This document shows positions 19,608 through 30,508 of a stretch of DNA of 64,000 bases, in pieces (position 1 is the first letter of the stretch; each line of letters starts with the position of its first letter). A program made the translations under genes and the position numbers. The notes under the pieces were generated by a model. The model was given only the letters and a program-made list of their open reading frames with translations, searched no databases and was not told the DNA's origin. The stretch covers positions 893,427 through 957,426 of the forward strand of contig MU006232.1 in NCBI GenBank assembly GCA_010093685.1. Reading direction: 5' to 3'. The stretch is from Ophiobolus disseminans (Eukaryota; Ascomycota; Dothideomycetes; Pleosporales; Phaeosphaeriaceae).

Positions 19608-21254
19608 ATGCCTCTACAATCAATTTTCAGGTCTCTGCGTAGCCAAACGCGCCGCCGCAATGCTTCCCATCAAGCCGGCACCGAGAAGCTGGGATGGCGT
19701 ATCTCGGAGATCTTTGCAAGTATGTGGGACTTGGGCTTCACAGCGTTCGGTGGACCGCCTGTGCATTTCCAAATTCTACATCGCAGATTTGTAGAAGGCC
19801 TCGGCTTCGGCGGGAAAAAGTGGATTGACGAACAAACTGTAAGAACACCTCAAAGGGTACGAGAAGCCGAGTTAACGCGAACGCTCTAGTACCAGGAACT
19901 CTTCGCAGTCTGCCAAGCTCTTCCAGGTCCTGCGTCAACCAAGATGGTCTTCTGTATTGCGATGATACATGGTGGGATCATTGCTGCGCTCTTTGCCTTC
20001 TTGCTTTGGTCCCTGCCTGGTGCCATTGGAATGTATGCGCTTTCCTTAGGCGTGCAAAAGATGCCTGATAGACTGCCACCTATTGTCTATGCATTGCTCA
20101 GTGGAATGAACGCGAGTACGGTTGGCATCGTTGCTCTAGCTGCTGTGCAGCTGGCTGAGAAAGCGATCAAAGATCGCGTGACCAGGATACTTGTCATATT
20201 TGGTGCCTGCGCCGGGCTATGCTACAACGCGCTCTGGTACTTCCCAGTTCTCATTGCTATCGGCGGAGCAGTCACGGTAATTTGGGATGTCTGGATGCAT
20301 CAGAAGATTGGCAAGCTTAGAGCTGGCTATGCGGCAAAGAGAAGGAGAGCGAGGAATGAGGGAGGTGACGCTGAGGAGACAACTGCGGCACAGGTCATCC
20401 CACCAACAGAGGGATTGCAAGTCAGGCGTCCGGAAGCTGTTAAACGCAAGGCACACACAGGAAGCTCTACAGATCAAATCATGCCAGTGGAAGAAGTGGC
20501 CGGTCCGAGTCAATTTGAAGAGGGCCACAGTGCGGACGAAGCGGCCGAGTCCACACCCCGTGCCGACACGAGAAAGCACAATTTTCCTGTCAAGACTGGT
20601 GTTTCGCTCATTGTGGGCTTCTTGTTATCGTTCATCGTGGTCATGGTCATTCGCGGTACCATCGACGCACGAGGTCTCGCTTTCGATCTCTTCGTCAACA
20701 TGTATCTTGCCGGCACTATCATATTTGGTGGCGGGCCTGTAGTTATCCCTCTGCTACGCTCGTACGTTGTCGATCCCGGCTGGGTGTCTCCTCGAGATTT
20801 TCTGCTCGGGCTTGCCATCATCCAGGCCTTCCCTGGACCGAACTTCAATTTCTCCGTCTACCTCGGCGCTTTAACGTTAGCATCGACGAGTGTGCCGACG
20901 GTATTCGGTGCACTACTTGCATTTCTCGCAATATTTTTCCCTGGTCTCATCCTGGCCGTCGGCGTGCAATCGATCTGGCAGGCATTGCGTACAAAAGCTT
21001 GGGTACTCAGCTTGCTTAGAGGCATCAATGCTGCCGCTGTCGGATTGGTCTTCACCGCCGTCTATAGGCTATGGGAAATTGGGTACCTGACACCAGAGAG
21101 TAATGATGGGAAAAGCCTTGCTCAGGAGCCCTGGTGGGTCGTTGTTGCAGCTGTCACGTATGCAGAAACTGCGTGGTTTGGAGTGCCCCCGGCTGTGGCG
21201 ATCATCTTAGGAGCTGTGTTAGGTCTCGGCTGGTATGGTACTGTTGGATCGTGA
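19608..21254 (+). CDS. Chromate ion transporter (CHR family), two-domain form
   Basis: Exons 19608-19838 and 19890-21254 (51-bp intron, GTAAGA..CTCTAG, phase 0) give 531 residues. The N-terminal CHR domain has TAFGGPPVHFQILHRRFVE and the CQALPGPASTKM signature formed across the exon junction. The C-terminal half repeats the pattern (IIFGGGPVVIPLLRSYVV, AFPGPNFNFSVYLG). About ten hydrophobic helices flank a charged cytosolic linker (~residues 205-290) rich in E, R and P. Bacterial homologues export chromate; fungal ones are linked to chromate accumulation or sulfate-like anion transport, so direction is uncertain. The initiator is the first ATG in the exon 1 frame. Confidence 0.9.
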
Positions 21255-21580
21255 GAAATTTCGGCCTGATCGAAGTCTATATTGGCATCTTTTCGTGCTA
21301 TTCACCTTTGTTCCCTCCCGAGATTCCTACAGTGTCTATCCATGGGTGCCTGAATCGCATGAAGATAGAAGTCGACTAGCGCGATGTTACCAAAAATCAC
21401 AACATGCAGGATCGCCGTTGCAGAAGGCGCCTTCCGCTATTAGGATTTTTTTTGAATGGCAAACGCTACCTTGAGTCACCTTTTCGAGGATGACTCAAAG
21501 ACGTCCTCTGTAGCCGTCATGATCTTTGTTCTACTTCAATTCTTTTACACTTGAAATCGAAGGCGCAAAGACACCCCGCA
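21255..21580. other. Intergenic region, 326 bp, upstream of MFS carrier
   Basis: Contains the paired TGASTCA elements described separately and a short T-run at 21447-21454. No gene seen. Confidence 0.5.
21472..21497 (+). promoter_or_regulatory. Pair of CPC1/Gcn4 sites (TGAGTCA, TGACTCA)
   Basis: Two perfect TGASTCA palindromes at 21472-21478 and 21491-21497, 12 bp apart, starting 109 and 90 bp upstream of the MFS start codon. The same motif is paired in front of DAHP synthase. Such tight pairing is the usual look of a functional general-amino-acid-control promoter. Confidence 0.68.
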
Positions 21581-23381
21581 ATGGCCCCGAACATTGCGCA
21601 GCCGAGCGAGACATCACCACTTCTACCCAAGCTCAACGACAACGATGCAAACCTAGTCGACACAGGCATCAATGTTTCGCCTGAGGGCACCGACTTCAAC
21701 GCCGATGCACAGCAGGACGGAGGAGACATCGAGCGGCAGGTCAGCAATGGCGACGCGTCCAAGCACCAGGGCTTGCCAGAAGTCCGGAAGCGCATGAAGT
21801 ACATCTTCCCAGCACTGGCCATTGGAGTAAGTACACCCTAGATAGTTGAGCCACAGGAACGACCATTGACGACTTCACACAGGTCTTCCTAGCATCCGCC
21901 GACCAGACCCTCGTCATCAGCACCTATGGCACGATCGGCACCGACCTCCACGCCCTCTCTTCGACCTCGTGGATAGCGACCGGCTACTTCCTCACGCTCT
22001 CCGCCTTCCAGCCCTTGTTCGGAAAGCTCAGCGACATATTCGGTAGAAAACAATGCCTGCTCTCCGCATACCTGATCTTCGGCATCGGCTCGACCTGCTG
22101 CGGTCTCGCAAGGAATATGGGTGAATTGATAGCCGCGAGGGCCTTTGCAGGCATCGGGGGAGGCGGCATGTCTGTGGTTGGTAGCATACTACTGAGCGAC
22201 ATCATGACTATAAGAGAAAGAGGGCTGTGGCAGGGCTACATCAACGTCATATATGCTTTCGGTGCAGCGACTGGAGCACCCGTGGGTGGTCTGCTCGCGG
22301 ACTCGATTGGGTGGAGGTGGCCTTTTATCGCTCAAGGTCCGATGTGCCTGGTTGCCATCATCGCCGTGGCGCTGGTGCTGGACCTTCCAAAGCAGGACCA
22401 CTCGCATTGGAAAGACAAGCTGATGAAGATTGACTTCCTCGGTGCTGCTATCCTACTTGTTGCAGTCTTCGGGCTCCTCGTGGGTCTGGATCGAGGGTCG
22501 AACGTCTCCTGGAGCAATCCGATCACGATCGCTGGACTCTGCACCACGCCACTGTTCATTGTTTTCGTTCTAGTGGAGAAATATGTCGCAAAGAACCCTT
22601 TCGCACCAGGACATATCATCCTCAACCGTTCGCTCTTCGCCTGCTATCTCTGCAACTTCTTTTCTTTCGGCGGATGGCTTGCGTCGCTCTTCTTCATCCC
22701 GCTGTATTGGCAGGTGACTGAGAATCTCAGCGCTGCTCGAGCGGGCTTATTGCTGGTTCCTAGCATCATTTGTGGCGTTAGTGGATCTCTCTTCGGCGGT
22801 GTGTACATGAAGAAGACCGCCAAGTACTACTGGATCACCGTCATATCGTACACGAACCTCACGATTGGCATTTCGCTGATACTCCTGGCCGCTGGGACAA
22901 TTACTAGGAGTCTACCACTCATGGTCGTCGGAACGTGTATATGCGCGTTTTCTAACGGTCTAGGTGTGACTACGACCCTCATTGGCTTGAGTAAGTGGAT
23001 GTACATCGTGTTCATATTATCAAAGCTCACAGCAAGATAGTCTCAAACGCATCACATGCGGATCAAGCAGTGGCAACAGCATGCTCATACCTCTTCCGCT
23101 CCCTTGGCTCTGTTTTCGGCGTCTCCATGTGCGCCACTGCATTCAATCAGACTCTGCGCAAGTCTCTGCAAAACTCACTCGAGGGTGACGACGCAGCTGA
23201 GATTGCAGAACGCGTCAGGGCCGGTCTATCATACTTCAGGAGCCTCGAGCCCCACATTCAAGACATTGTGAGGGAATGTTATGGTCAAGCTACCAGGGCA
23301 GCTCTAGCCGTAGGTATCAGTCTCGTGGCTGGAAGTGCTCTGTTTGCTTGGTTCATCAGGGAGAAGAAACTAAGTCTATGA
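21581..23381 (+). CDS. MFS transporter, DHA2/vacuolar basic amino acid (VBA/Fnx1)-like
   Basis: Exons 21581-21826, 21883-22990 and 23041-23381 (introns 56 and 50 bp) give 564 residues. After an ~80-residue hydrophilic N-terminus with an acidic, di-leucine-like start (SPLLPKL) come the DHA-type motifs: ASADQTLVISTYGTI in TM1, GKLSDIFGRKQCLL (motif A), the RAFAGIGGGGMS glycine-rich TM, and G-x-A-x-G-x-P-x-GG motif C (GAATGAPVGG). Membrane segments suggest the 14-helix DHA2 type. The di-leucine N-terminus and overall pattern fit vacuolar basic-amino-acid importers, but drug-efflux DHA2 carriers look similar. The paired CPC1 sites support the amino-acid reading. Confidence 0.85.
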
Positions 23382-23811
23382 TGAGCGAGCAGAGCCTTGG
23401 AGAAAACGACTGGTTGGAAGCTGTACAACTTCTCAGGGAGACCCGATTAGTCTGTGGTCTTACTCTATGATCTTTAATAAATGATCAATTAGCACTACGT
23501 AAAAGTGCTTCCAAATCAAAGGACTGTGCACATCTCGCAACGTCTTTTGTCGACGGCCTGCTTCGCCTTAGTCCTTCCCTGTGTCTGCATCATGTGCATC
23601 ATATATAGGGCCGAGACACGAATTGTGCGTCACAGTGGCCCCAGAGACGTGCATGCCGTGCAGCGATTGGTGTTGTTTTTGCAGCTCACAGCCTCAGCGC
23701 TGTGGGCCAGCCCTCGGTCAACACGGTGGCGTGTGTACCAGGCTACCCGTGCTGATGACCGCAACCTCGAATCCCCACCCTCTTCGAATCCGTTGATCAA
23801 CATAGTGTGCA
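23382..23811. other. Intergenic region, 430 bp
   Basis: Short overlapping ORFs but no coding signal I can support. Holds the promoter of the next gene; a TATATA-like stretch (ATCATATATAGG) occurs at 23598-23609. Confidence 0.45.
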
Positions 23812-25196
23812 ATGCCAGAGATCACGTTTGTTTTCGGCCCAGATGATTCTTTCTTCTTCGACTGCCCCAAGGCATGGAAATTGTGAGATGCTTGAGCCGC
23901 ATGGCTGAGTCGAGCTGACCACGTACAGCCATGGCATACCCCACTCCCTCCGGCAGTTGTTCAATAGTTCCATGGCCCCGGGCTGGAGGATAGCACAGCC
24001 GTATTGTGTGGCTCTCGCGCCGGGACCGAAAAGCTTCAAGAAGTCGGAGCCCGCTTTGTGGTATGCTGGGTCCAAGACGCTGAGTGGGGAGGATAAGCTC
24101 TGTGAGTTCCCTGCCGAGGCCGCGCTCGGGAATGCGCGACTGAACGCGCGGTGATCAACACAGCTGCAAGCAACTTGCTGACAGAGCGGAGTTTACTCGC
24201 AGAACCACTTCGAGACAACATATCCTGATCTTGCACGCTGGACCAAAAGTGTTCACAATGCGCCACGCGCCTGCTTCGTCACGTTCGGGCAAGACCTCAG
24301 CTACTTCGCGTGCGCCCCGGGCCATGGATCCATCTGGGGAGGAATCCCTACAGAGCTCGAAGATAAAGTGAAGAAGGCATTCGATACACCCAATTGTGTA
24401 GCTATTGGTAAACACAACGCATGGGCAGTGGTGTACCCGGACGGATACTTAGCATGGAAATTCTACGGGCACTACAGCGTTCTGGATAAGATCTTGACAG
24501 AAGCTGAGCCTCGATCGGTGACTGTAAGACTCTATAATCTGATACAAGACAGGATATCGACACTAACATAGGCGTCAGTATATTGCCCTCTCGCCTTACC
24601 ACAAAGAACATTACTTTGTCGCATTCGTCGATCGGTCCATCAAGTACAACTTCAAGGGCGCTCCAAAAGAATGGATGGCGCTCATGACAGAGGTCTTCGA
24701 TGCCTGGGCTGCTGAACGCGTTCAAAAGCAACCGCAACCGCAACCGCTACCATATGCGCAACCATACGCTCAACCGAACCCACACGCCCAACAATACCCG
24801 TATGCTCAACAGCAGCCATACCCACAGAGCCAGCCGTGGCCACCAATGCAGCAGCAACAACCCTACCAACAAGTGCAGCCAGTCTACAACTACAATTATC
24901 CAGCACAGCTTCCGGCGCAGCTAGATGGCAATCCAATCGCGCCTTACAGGCCTTCACCGGCTCCCTCGTACACAAGCCCGGTGCCACAACATACTTTACC
25001 ATACGGATACGGACCGCCACAACACAGAGCTGTAGAGATGCCAGCAGAACTACCAGGAGAGACTCTTGTCGCTTCTGCCACGCCTGTTCCTGTCCGCAAC
25101 GTGTCCACGGATGTGAGTTCCTCGTCGGTCGCACTCCTAGCTCGTGATCTCTGGGGCGCTGACTCCCAATTAGAAGAAGAGAAGGTCTATGTTTAA
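23812..25196 (+). CDS. Conserved fungal protein of unknown function with P/Q/Y-rich tail
   Basis: Exons 23812-23882, 23929-24101, 24192-24523 and 24579-25196 give 397 residues; introns 46, 90 and 55 bp. I placed the second acceptor at 24191 because it alone restores GEDKLFYSQNHFETTYPDL. Conserved-looking blocks are FVFGPDDSFFFDCPKAWKFH, ACFVTFGQDLSYFACAPG, GYLAWKFYGHYSVLDKIL and HYFVAFVDRSIKYNF followed by EWM; they read as repeated beta-hairpin units. The last ~150 residues are Q/P/Y repeats (QPYAQP, QQYPYAQQQPYPQ), likely disordered and aggregation-prone. No signal peptide or catalytic motif is visible; the function is unknown to me. Confidence 0.8.
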
Positions 25197-25859
25197 GCTG
25201 TTTTAATGTTTAGTATTGCTGTGGTTACTTGCTGTTTGCGTTCTGCTGCGCTATGATACCCTGATCTTATGTGAAGGCCCGACTTTCCGCATATCATGTA
25301 TGCGGGATACTACCTGATTGTGAAGTAGACATACATATGTAGATAGTTCTCAATACCAACGTTCACCGAATCATCCCGGAAAAGCTTGCTCGGCTTGCAA
25401 TTATTTCACTATGTGCTACCCAGGGCTCCGTCCTCAGTGCCCTTCCAACATCCAAAGCATCACATGCATTTCACGGCAATAATGAAGCCTTGATCCAACT
25501 TTGTCAACCACGACCAAGCCATCGTCAGTTCTGGGCGGGATGACCGGAGATTTAGCCGACACCAGGCACTGTACCTTCCTGATTGGGTGCCACAACCCCG
25601 TCAACCATCAACACTCTCGCTCGGGTTCATGCAAGACTGCCGATCAGCAAGGAAACATCCGCCGGGATCCCGGGACCAGAGCAACGTCACGGCGCAGGCT
25701 ACGGCTCGTAAGACAGCATGGTTTCCGGACAGGCTGCCGGGGATCACCCTTGCCACAAGACTAGTGGATGCGTACAAGAAGCTTCGCTTCCCAAGCAGCC
25801 GCGGCTCAGCGTTGCGACTCTCTCCAGGCGATACCAACATCTGGGAACGATTTGTAGCC
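25197..25859. other. Intergenic region, 663 bp
   Basis: 3' flank of the preceding gene and upstream region of the next esterase. The esterase frame stays open for 91 codons upstream of the chosen ATG, but that extension would bury the signal peptide, so I leave it out. Confidence 0.5.
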
Positions 25860-27536
25860 ATGGTTGCTGTAGCAAGAGCATGGAATTTGGGCGCGCTGTC
25901 GATTGGACTACTTGCGAGCATTGGAAGCGCTGCCGAGCCAACCGTTTCCGTACTCAATGGTACATATGAAGGTCTCTACCTTCCATCTTTCGAGCAAGAC
26001 ATCTTCCTTGGAATCCCATTTGCTCAATCGGCGGGTGGTGAAAACCGATTCCGTCCCCCGCAGGCGCTCAACACGACTTGGAATGGTACGCGGTCAGCAA
26101 AAGCCTACGGCCCAGCATGCCCTGATCCTCAGCTCAAAGGCGATGCCATCAGCGAGGACTGCCTGAGTATCAACATCATACGCCCTGCTGGCCTCTCGGA
26201 CGACGCATACTCGAAGCTTCCAGTCGCGGTGTGGATACATGGTGGTTCGTATCAGGTCGGATCCAGCAGTCTGCCCAACTACAACCTCACATACATCGTC
26301 CAACGATCTGTCGAAATCGGCCAGCCCATCATCGCTACATCGATCAACTATCGCAAAGGTGGATGGGGCATGCTATACAGCCGTGAAATCCAAGGCACAG
26401 GCAATGCCAACAACGCTCTCCGCGATATGCGCAAGGGACTAGCGTGGATATCCGAAAATATCGGCGCATTCGGCGGCGACAAGAACTCTGTGACTATCTG
26501 GGGCGAGAGCGCAGGGTCCTTTGCGGTCGGTCAACTTCTTATGTCCTACGGAGGAGAAACAGACAACCTTTTCCACCGCAGCATCCAGGAATCTGGGTCT
26601 GCTGCAACTGCATGGTATAATGGATCGGACTGGTATCAGCCCATCTACGACAACATCGTCAACAAAGCGAACTGCTCTGAGGAGGTCGACACACTGGAGT
26701 GCCTACGAACCCTCCCCTTCGAAGACATGCTTCCTTTACTCGCAGCACCCAGCCAGGGACCAGGCTGGTACCCCGTCGTCGACGGCGACGTGATCCCCGC
26801 CTACCCAACCGAGCTGCTACACTCCGGCCGCTTCGCCCACATCCCGCATTTGTACGGCACAAACTCCGACGAAGGCACCGACAATGCGCCCGCCGGCGGC
26901 GTAATCAACACCACACAGCAACTATATGACTTCGTCAAAGGCAGCACAGGCTTCGGCTTCCCGGACGCCGCCGTTTCCAAAATCCTGGATCTCTACCCGG
27001 ACGACCCAGCGCAGGGCATACCCCTCAACACCGGCACCGAGCGCTTCGCAGAACAAGGCTACCAATACAAGCGCATCGCAGCTATCCTGGGCGACGTCTT
27101 CTACCACGCAACCCGCCTCGACGACGCCCGCTGGTACGCCAAGTTCTCGCCCACGTATATATACCGCTTCAACACGAAGCCGTGGCAAAACAACCCCATT
27201 GCGACCGAGGGCGGCAACGCGCCCGATTACAAGGGCGTCAGCCATTTCAGCGAGGTGGCGTTTGTGTTTGCGAATCCGGATTTCTATGGACCGTGGCCAG
27301 AGTACAAGGCCCTGAGCGACGAGCTGAGTGCAAGATGGATTGGCTTTATTGCGGGGGGCGTGCCGGATGGGAAGGGGCTGGTTAGTTGGCCCATGTATAA
27401 TGCGAGTAGTAAGGGGTTGGATTTGGTGCTGCAGGCGAAGGGGAGGGGGTATAATGGGAGTTATGTTGAGGAGGATACGTGGAGGTTGGAGGGGAGGGAG
27501 TATTTGATTGAGTGGGCGAGGCGGAGGCATGTTTAG
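25860..27536 (+). CDS. Secreted carboxylesterase / cholinesterase-like hydrolase
   Basis: Single exon, 558 residues from the ATG that directly precedes a signal peptide (MVAVARAWNLGALSIGLLAS to SAA). The frame is open for 91 codons upstream, but a start there would place the signal internally. Alpha/beta-hydrolase landmarks are the WIHGGSYQVGS oxyanion loop, WGESAGSFA with Ser217, GTNSDEGTDN carrying the acidic residue, and VSHFSEVAFVF carrying the catalytic His. Paired cysteines in ACPDPQLKGDAISEDC form the usual first disulfide, and many sequons indicate secretion. It acts on extracellular esters; substrate unknown. The 3' third uses GGGG-rich codons. Confidence 0.9.
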   Translation: MVAVARAWNLGALSIGLLASIGSAAEPTVSVLNGTYEGLYLPSFEQDIFLGIPFAQSAGGENRFRPPQALNTTWNGTRSAKAYGPACPDPQLKGDAISEDCLSINIIRPAGLSDDAYSKLPVAVWIHGGSYQVGSSSLPNYNLTYIVQRSVEIGQPIIATSINYRKGGWGMLYSREIQGTGNANNALRDMRKGLAWISENIGAFGGDKNSVTIWGESAGSFAVGQLLMSYGGETDNLFHRSIQESGSAATAWYNGSDWYQPIYDNIVNKANCSEEVDTLECLRTLPFEDMLPLLAAPSQGPGWYPVVDGDVIPAYPTELLHSGRFAHIPHLYGTNSDEGTDNAPAGGVINTTQQLYDFVKGSTGFGFPDAAVSKILDLYPDDPAQGIPLNTGTERFAEQGYQYKRIAAILGDVFYHATRLDDARWYAKFSPTYIYRFNTKPWQNNPIATEGGNAPDYKGVSHFSEVAFVFANPDFYGPWPEYKALSDELSARWIGFIAGGVPDGKGLVSWPMYNASSKGLDLVLQAKGRGYNGSYVEEDTWRLEGREYLIEWARRRHV

Positions 27537-27590
27537 ATGGTGGATGAGTATGGTATGGATGTTTTATGGTGCGGAGAAATATCCTATGAT

Positions 27591-27793
27591 TCAATGTCGA
27601 CGATCTTCGTAGTGCTGCTTCTCTTGCTCGTGGTCCCAGGTCTGGAAGTGGCCGATAACATCCTCCAGATGATTCGCAATGAGACTACTGTCTTCAAGGC
27701 TAAGATATTATAATAAGTGTAGCTCACATTGCATGCCCGCTTCAAAAAGATATGGCAACAAGATGTCGGATACAACCCCAAAATCCCCACACT
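27591..27793 (-). pseudogene. Out-of-frame 3' coding remnant of the RING/chromodomain gene
   Basis: Beyond the annotated stop the minus strand keeps coding-like character in another frame: KEETEIVKCGDFGVVSDILL, then LFEAGMQ, a short AT-rich possible intron starting GTGAGC near 27724, and ANHLEDVIGHFQTWDHEQEK to a TGA ending at 27591. It would join the upstream frame if one base were present in the A-run corresponding to 27831-27835. The putative intron is unusually short (29-43 bp, acceptor uncertain), so the terminal part is tentative. Confidence 0.4.
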
Positions 27794-28855
27794 TCACAAT
27801 CTCCGTCTCTTCTTTGTCGAAGATCCAGCTTTCTTGTGCACCACATCATGTTCGTTGTCATATACCCTCCGTGCAGCATCGTCAAGCTGGCCTTCCTGCA
27901 CCCAAGACGGAAAGTAACGCTTCCCAACCCACTTCACCAAGTACTCCACCTGCCCATCCGCATTCGTCTTGTGGGCTGTGATGCGCTTATACGGCCACTC
28001 CCAGCTGTCTTGCTCCTCCTTCTTTGCCCAAATCCCCCAGCCTTCCTTGACCTCGCCGTTCTGCTCTTCATACTCTAGCGCCCACTGCCTGAAGAAGGCG
28101 GCGATCCATGGTTCTTCGCCTGGGGGGTAGTCGTCAGGATCGTGATCTCGCGGGGAAAAGGAAGAGTTGTTGGGGGCTGGAGCGCTCAATCTGGATCCAT
28201 AGTATTTGCGCGCCGCTTCGACGTCGACAGCAAGGAGGAAGGGATCGAGTAGCTCGGCGAGATCGACACCCGAGTGAAATTGCCATTCGCAGCGTTTTAG
28301 CGTAGTGCGGACGTGGGCGAAGATGCGGTCCTTGGCTTGCTTAGGAAGGTCGAAGACGTCGTCTTCGAAGGCAAGTCGCTTCAGTGCGTCTTTGATACTG
28401 CTAAGCATCTCAGCGGCGCGTACGGTAACCACCAATGATCCGACTGCCGAATGGTCGCGCTGCCATGATGCGCATAGCTCACAGTCGTCAGGCTGGAGTG
28501 GCAGGTGGGCCTCGCACCACGGTAGCGGGCAGGTGATGCTTGAAGATAGGTGTGTCTCAATACAATCGCGGCAAAATGTATGAAGGCAGGCCATTTTGAC
28601 GGGTATGATCCTCTCATGATCAGCTGGGATGCTGAAATAGTCCTCCAGACATATCGGGCACTGCTTCTTCTCTGCTGCGAGCTGCCTCGAGGACCGTACA
28701 GCGAACATGGAGTGGGGACATGGTGGTGCATTCGCCTTAGGTTTGGTAGTGAGTGATGGCTTCTCTGGCTCTGTCGCAGCAATTTTGCGCTTCCGAGGGG
28801 ACGACCACGTGCCGGTAAACTCGGTGCTGATGTTCTCGAAGTAAGGAAAAGGCAT
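27794..28855 (-). CDS. RING finger plus chromodomain-like protein
   Basis: 353 residues from the ATG at 28855 (MPFPYFENIS); an upstream in-frame ATG at 28954 is less likely. An N-terminal basic, nuclear-type segment (PRKRK) is followed by a RING-like zinc site: CPICLEDYF..MACLHTFCRDCIETHL..CPLPWC. The final spacing C-x4-C departs from the usual C-x2-C, so the last ligand pair is atypical. A helical middle region follows, then near the C-terminus a chromo-like strand (RITAHKTNADGQVEYLVKWV, then GKRYFPSWV). Likely a chromatin-linked E3 ubiquitin ligase; targets unknown. The stop follows a short KKRRRL tail that looks produced by a frameshift (see the adjoining remnant). Confidence 0.78.
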   Translation of the reverse strand: MPFPYFENISTEFTGTWSSPRKRKIAATEPEKPSLTTKPKANAPPCPHSMFAVRSSRQLAAEKKQCPICLEDYFSIPADHERIIPVKMACLHTFCRDCIETHLSSSITCPLPWCEAHLPLQPDDCELCASWQRDHSAVGSLVVTVRAAEMLSSIKDALKRLAFEDDVFDLPKQAKDRIFAHVRTTLKRCEWQFHSGVDLAELLDPFLLAVDVEAARKYYGSRLSAPAPNNSSFSPRDHDPDDYPPGEEPWIAAFFRQWALEYEEQNGEVKEGWGIWAKKEEQDSWEWPYKRITAHKTNADGQVEYLVKWVGKRYFPSWVQEGQLDDAARRVYDNEHDVVHKKAGSSTKKRRRL

Positions 28856-29078
28856 CGTGGCTATCCTCGAGCGACTGTAGACCAAAGCGAGTGTTGAAAT
28901 CCAAGGAAGGAACGGGCCAGAAGTAAGCGGTTGGGAACGTTGGCGAGAAGGCACAAAGGTGAGGTGAAGGTAATGTCCGCTGCAGTTACCCGTCTTGCAG
29001 GTGCCTTACGTCAGTCACCGCGACTTCCCCCTTTACATTCCACGTGGAACAACACTAGTAGGAGCGCATGCCGAACAG

Positions 29079-29966
29079 TTATAATTTTTTCGGCTCTTTT
29101 GTCTGTTTGACCCGAGGCTCTTCCTCCTCGTATATTTCCTCTACATGTACCGCGGGGAATGTTGTGCGCAGCTGTGCCGCAAGATGTCGTATACCCCAAT
29201 CCTCGGCCGGGCGATGGCCTACACATGCGACCGTCATCCCCAGCGCCTTCGCAGCTTCCAAGCCACCCACACGCGCCTGCCCAGTAAGGTAGAGCACGTG
29301 TTTGCCTGGCGCATCGTCTTCTGCCGCTGCCCACCCATGCGTCAATGCCATTTCCAACACGCGCTGCACCTCGTCCTCGTGGAACGCGTTCATGATCGCT
29401 ACGGCATGGATCTCGTCTGACAGACCTTCATGCGCCAGCTCAGCTTCACCGAATTCTTGCTTTATGTGACTCAAAAGCAGATCGCGAGACATAGACACCC
29501 GCCCTACAATGCCTATCCTCCGCTCAGGGTCGCCTTTATAGCCTTGCACGCATACGCTATCGTTTACATTCATTGCTAGCCGCTCTGCCAATGCTATGTT
29601 CCAACCGACCGTCAGGAGCTCGTCGAATGATGTGTGGCTGGAGAGTACTAAGGTACCTCGTCGTACGCTTCGGCGGTCGAGGTTGAAAGGTCGGTGCAGG
29701 AAGCATAGCGTGCGTGGTTGGCGCGCGCGCAATGCTGTGTCGACCCTGTCGACCCACGCTTCGTCAGCCAAATGGGCAATATGAGAATATACACCGGGTG
29801 TTGGAGTGACACTCAACACTATCTGGTCGATCATCGCGGTTTCTGGGTCGTATCGGGGACTGCGCGGGGCGTGGTAGAGTCGTGGGACATCATTTTCCTT
29901 AAGCGGCAGGATGGATGCGATGAATCGAGTGACAGTCACATGCGTCGGCTTCTTCGGTCTCTGCAT
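29079..29966 (-). CDS. NIF3/DUF34 family protein (NGG1-interacting factor 3-like)
   Basis: Single exon, 295 residues. NIF3 proteins are widespread metal-binding proteins, once called GTP cyclohydrolase 1 type 2, with no settled activity. Landmarks are SSHTSFDELLTVGWNIALAE in the first half (H and D metal ligands expected), GIVGRVSMSRDLLLSHI in the middle, and YLTGQARVGGLEAAKALGMT with VACVGHRPAEDWGIRHLA near the end, where the GH-x3-E motif supplies ligands. A charged EEEEPRVKQTKEPKKL tail follows. Its start lies 543 bp from the alanyl-tRNA editing gene on the other strand, so the two likely share a promoter region. Confidence 0.85.
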   Translation of the reverse strand: MQRPKKPTHVTVTRFIASILPLKENDVPRLYHAPRSPRYDPETAMIDQIVLSVTPTPGVYSHIAHLADEAWVDRVDTALRARQPRTLCFLHRPFNLDRRSVRRGTLVLSSHTSFDELLTVGWNIALAERLAMNVNDSVCVQGYKGDPERRIGIVGRVSMSRDLLLSHIKQEFGEAELAHEGLSDEIHAVAIMNAFHEDEVQRVLEMALTHGWAAAEDDAPGKHVLYLTGQARVGGLEAAKALGMTVACVGHRPAEDWGIRHLAAQLRTTFPAVHVEEIYEEEEPRVKQTKEPKKL

Positions 29967-30508
29967 TGTGAGCTGGGCGATTAGTAGGCATCATGTCAGC
30001 CGTGAAAAGCATCAAAAGGTGACTGCGTCGAATACGTCATTGAAACACGATTGACGGTACGTTCTTCGTGAGCGCCATGTTCATCAGAAACGATCATTCT
30101 AGCTCCGTGCCAATAAGGGACAGTATAGAGAACAATGGCACGATGGTGTGTCGCTGTGTGAAGAGCGCAGACCAGAGACGCTCAGACGGTCGACCCAATT
30201 GACAAGGTGGGCGACGGCTAAACTTGCCTCGGTAAATTCTCGCCTCTCCCTCCACCATTCACTCAGCGCCCGAAAAAGAAATCGATGCCTTCGATGTCAT
30301 AGCAGGGCATCAAAAATTGTTGTTTTATCGAAACCCAGCATTACCTAGGTAGCCTTGAATGACTATAATACATGTTGCCACTAAAACCTATTCCCGCGGC
30401 TTCTCCCTGCTTCGATCGTCCCGTATCTTATCGTCCAGTCATACACATGCCACCTTAAGCATTCGCTCTCTCTTCCTATACCATCAGCAAGTTTTCTTTC
30501 TCAATACG
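29967..30508. promoter_or_regulatory. Divergent promoter: NIF3-like / alanyl-tRNA editing protein
   Basis: 542 bp between start codons. The last 150 bp before 30509 are an in-frame, stop-free 50-codon extension of the editing protein, so part of this region may be translated. No TATA box is evident for either gene. Confidence 0.45.

Noticed and set aside
26918..27530. 202-codon minus-strand ORF
   Set aside because: Antisense to the second carboxylesterase.
27823..27860. Possible 33-37-bp intron to bridge the RING gene frames
   Set aside because: Too short for this genome and the phases do not match; a single-base frameshift fits better.
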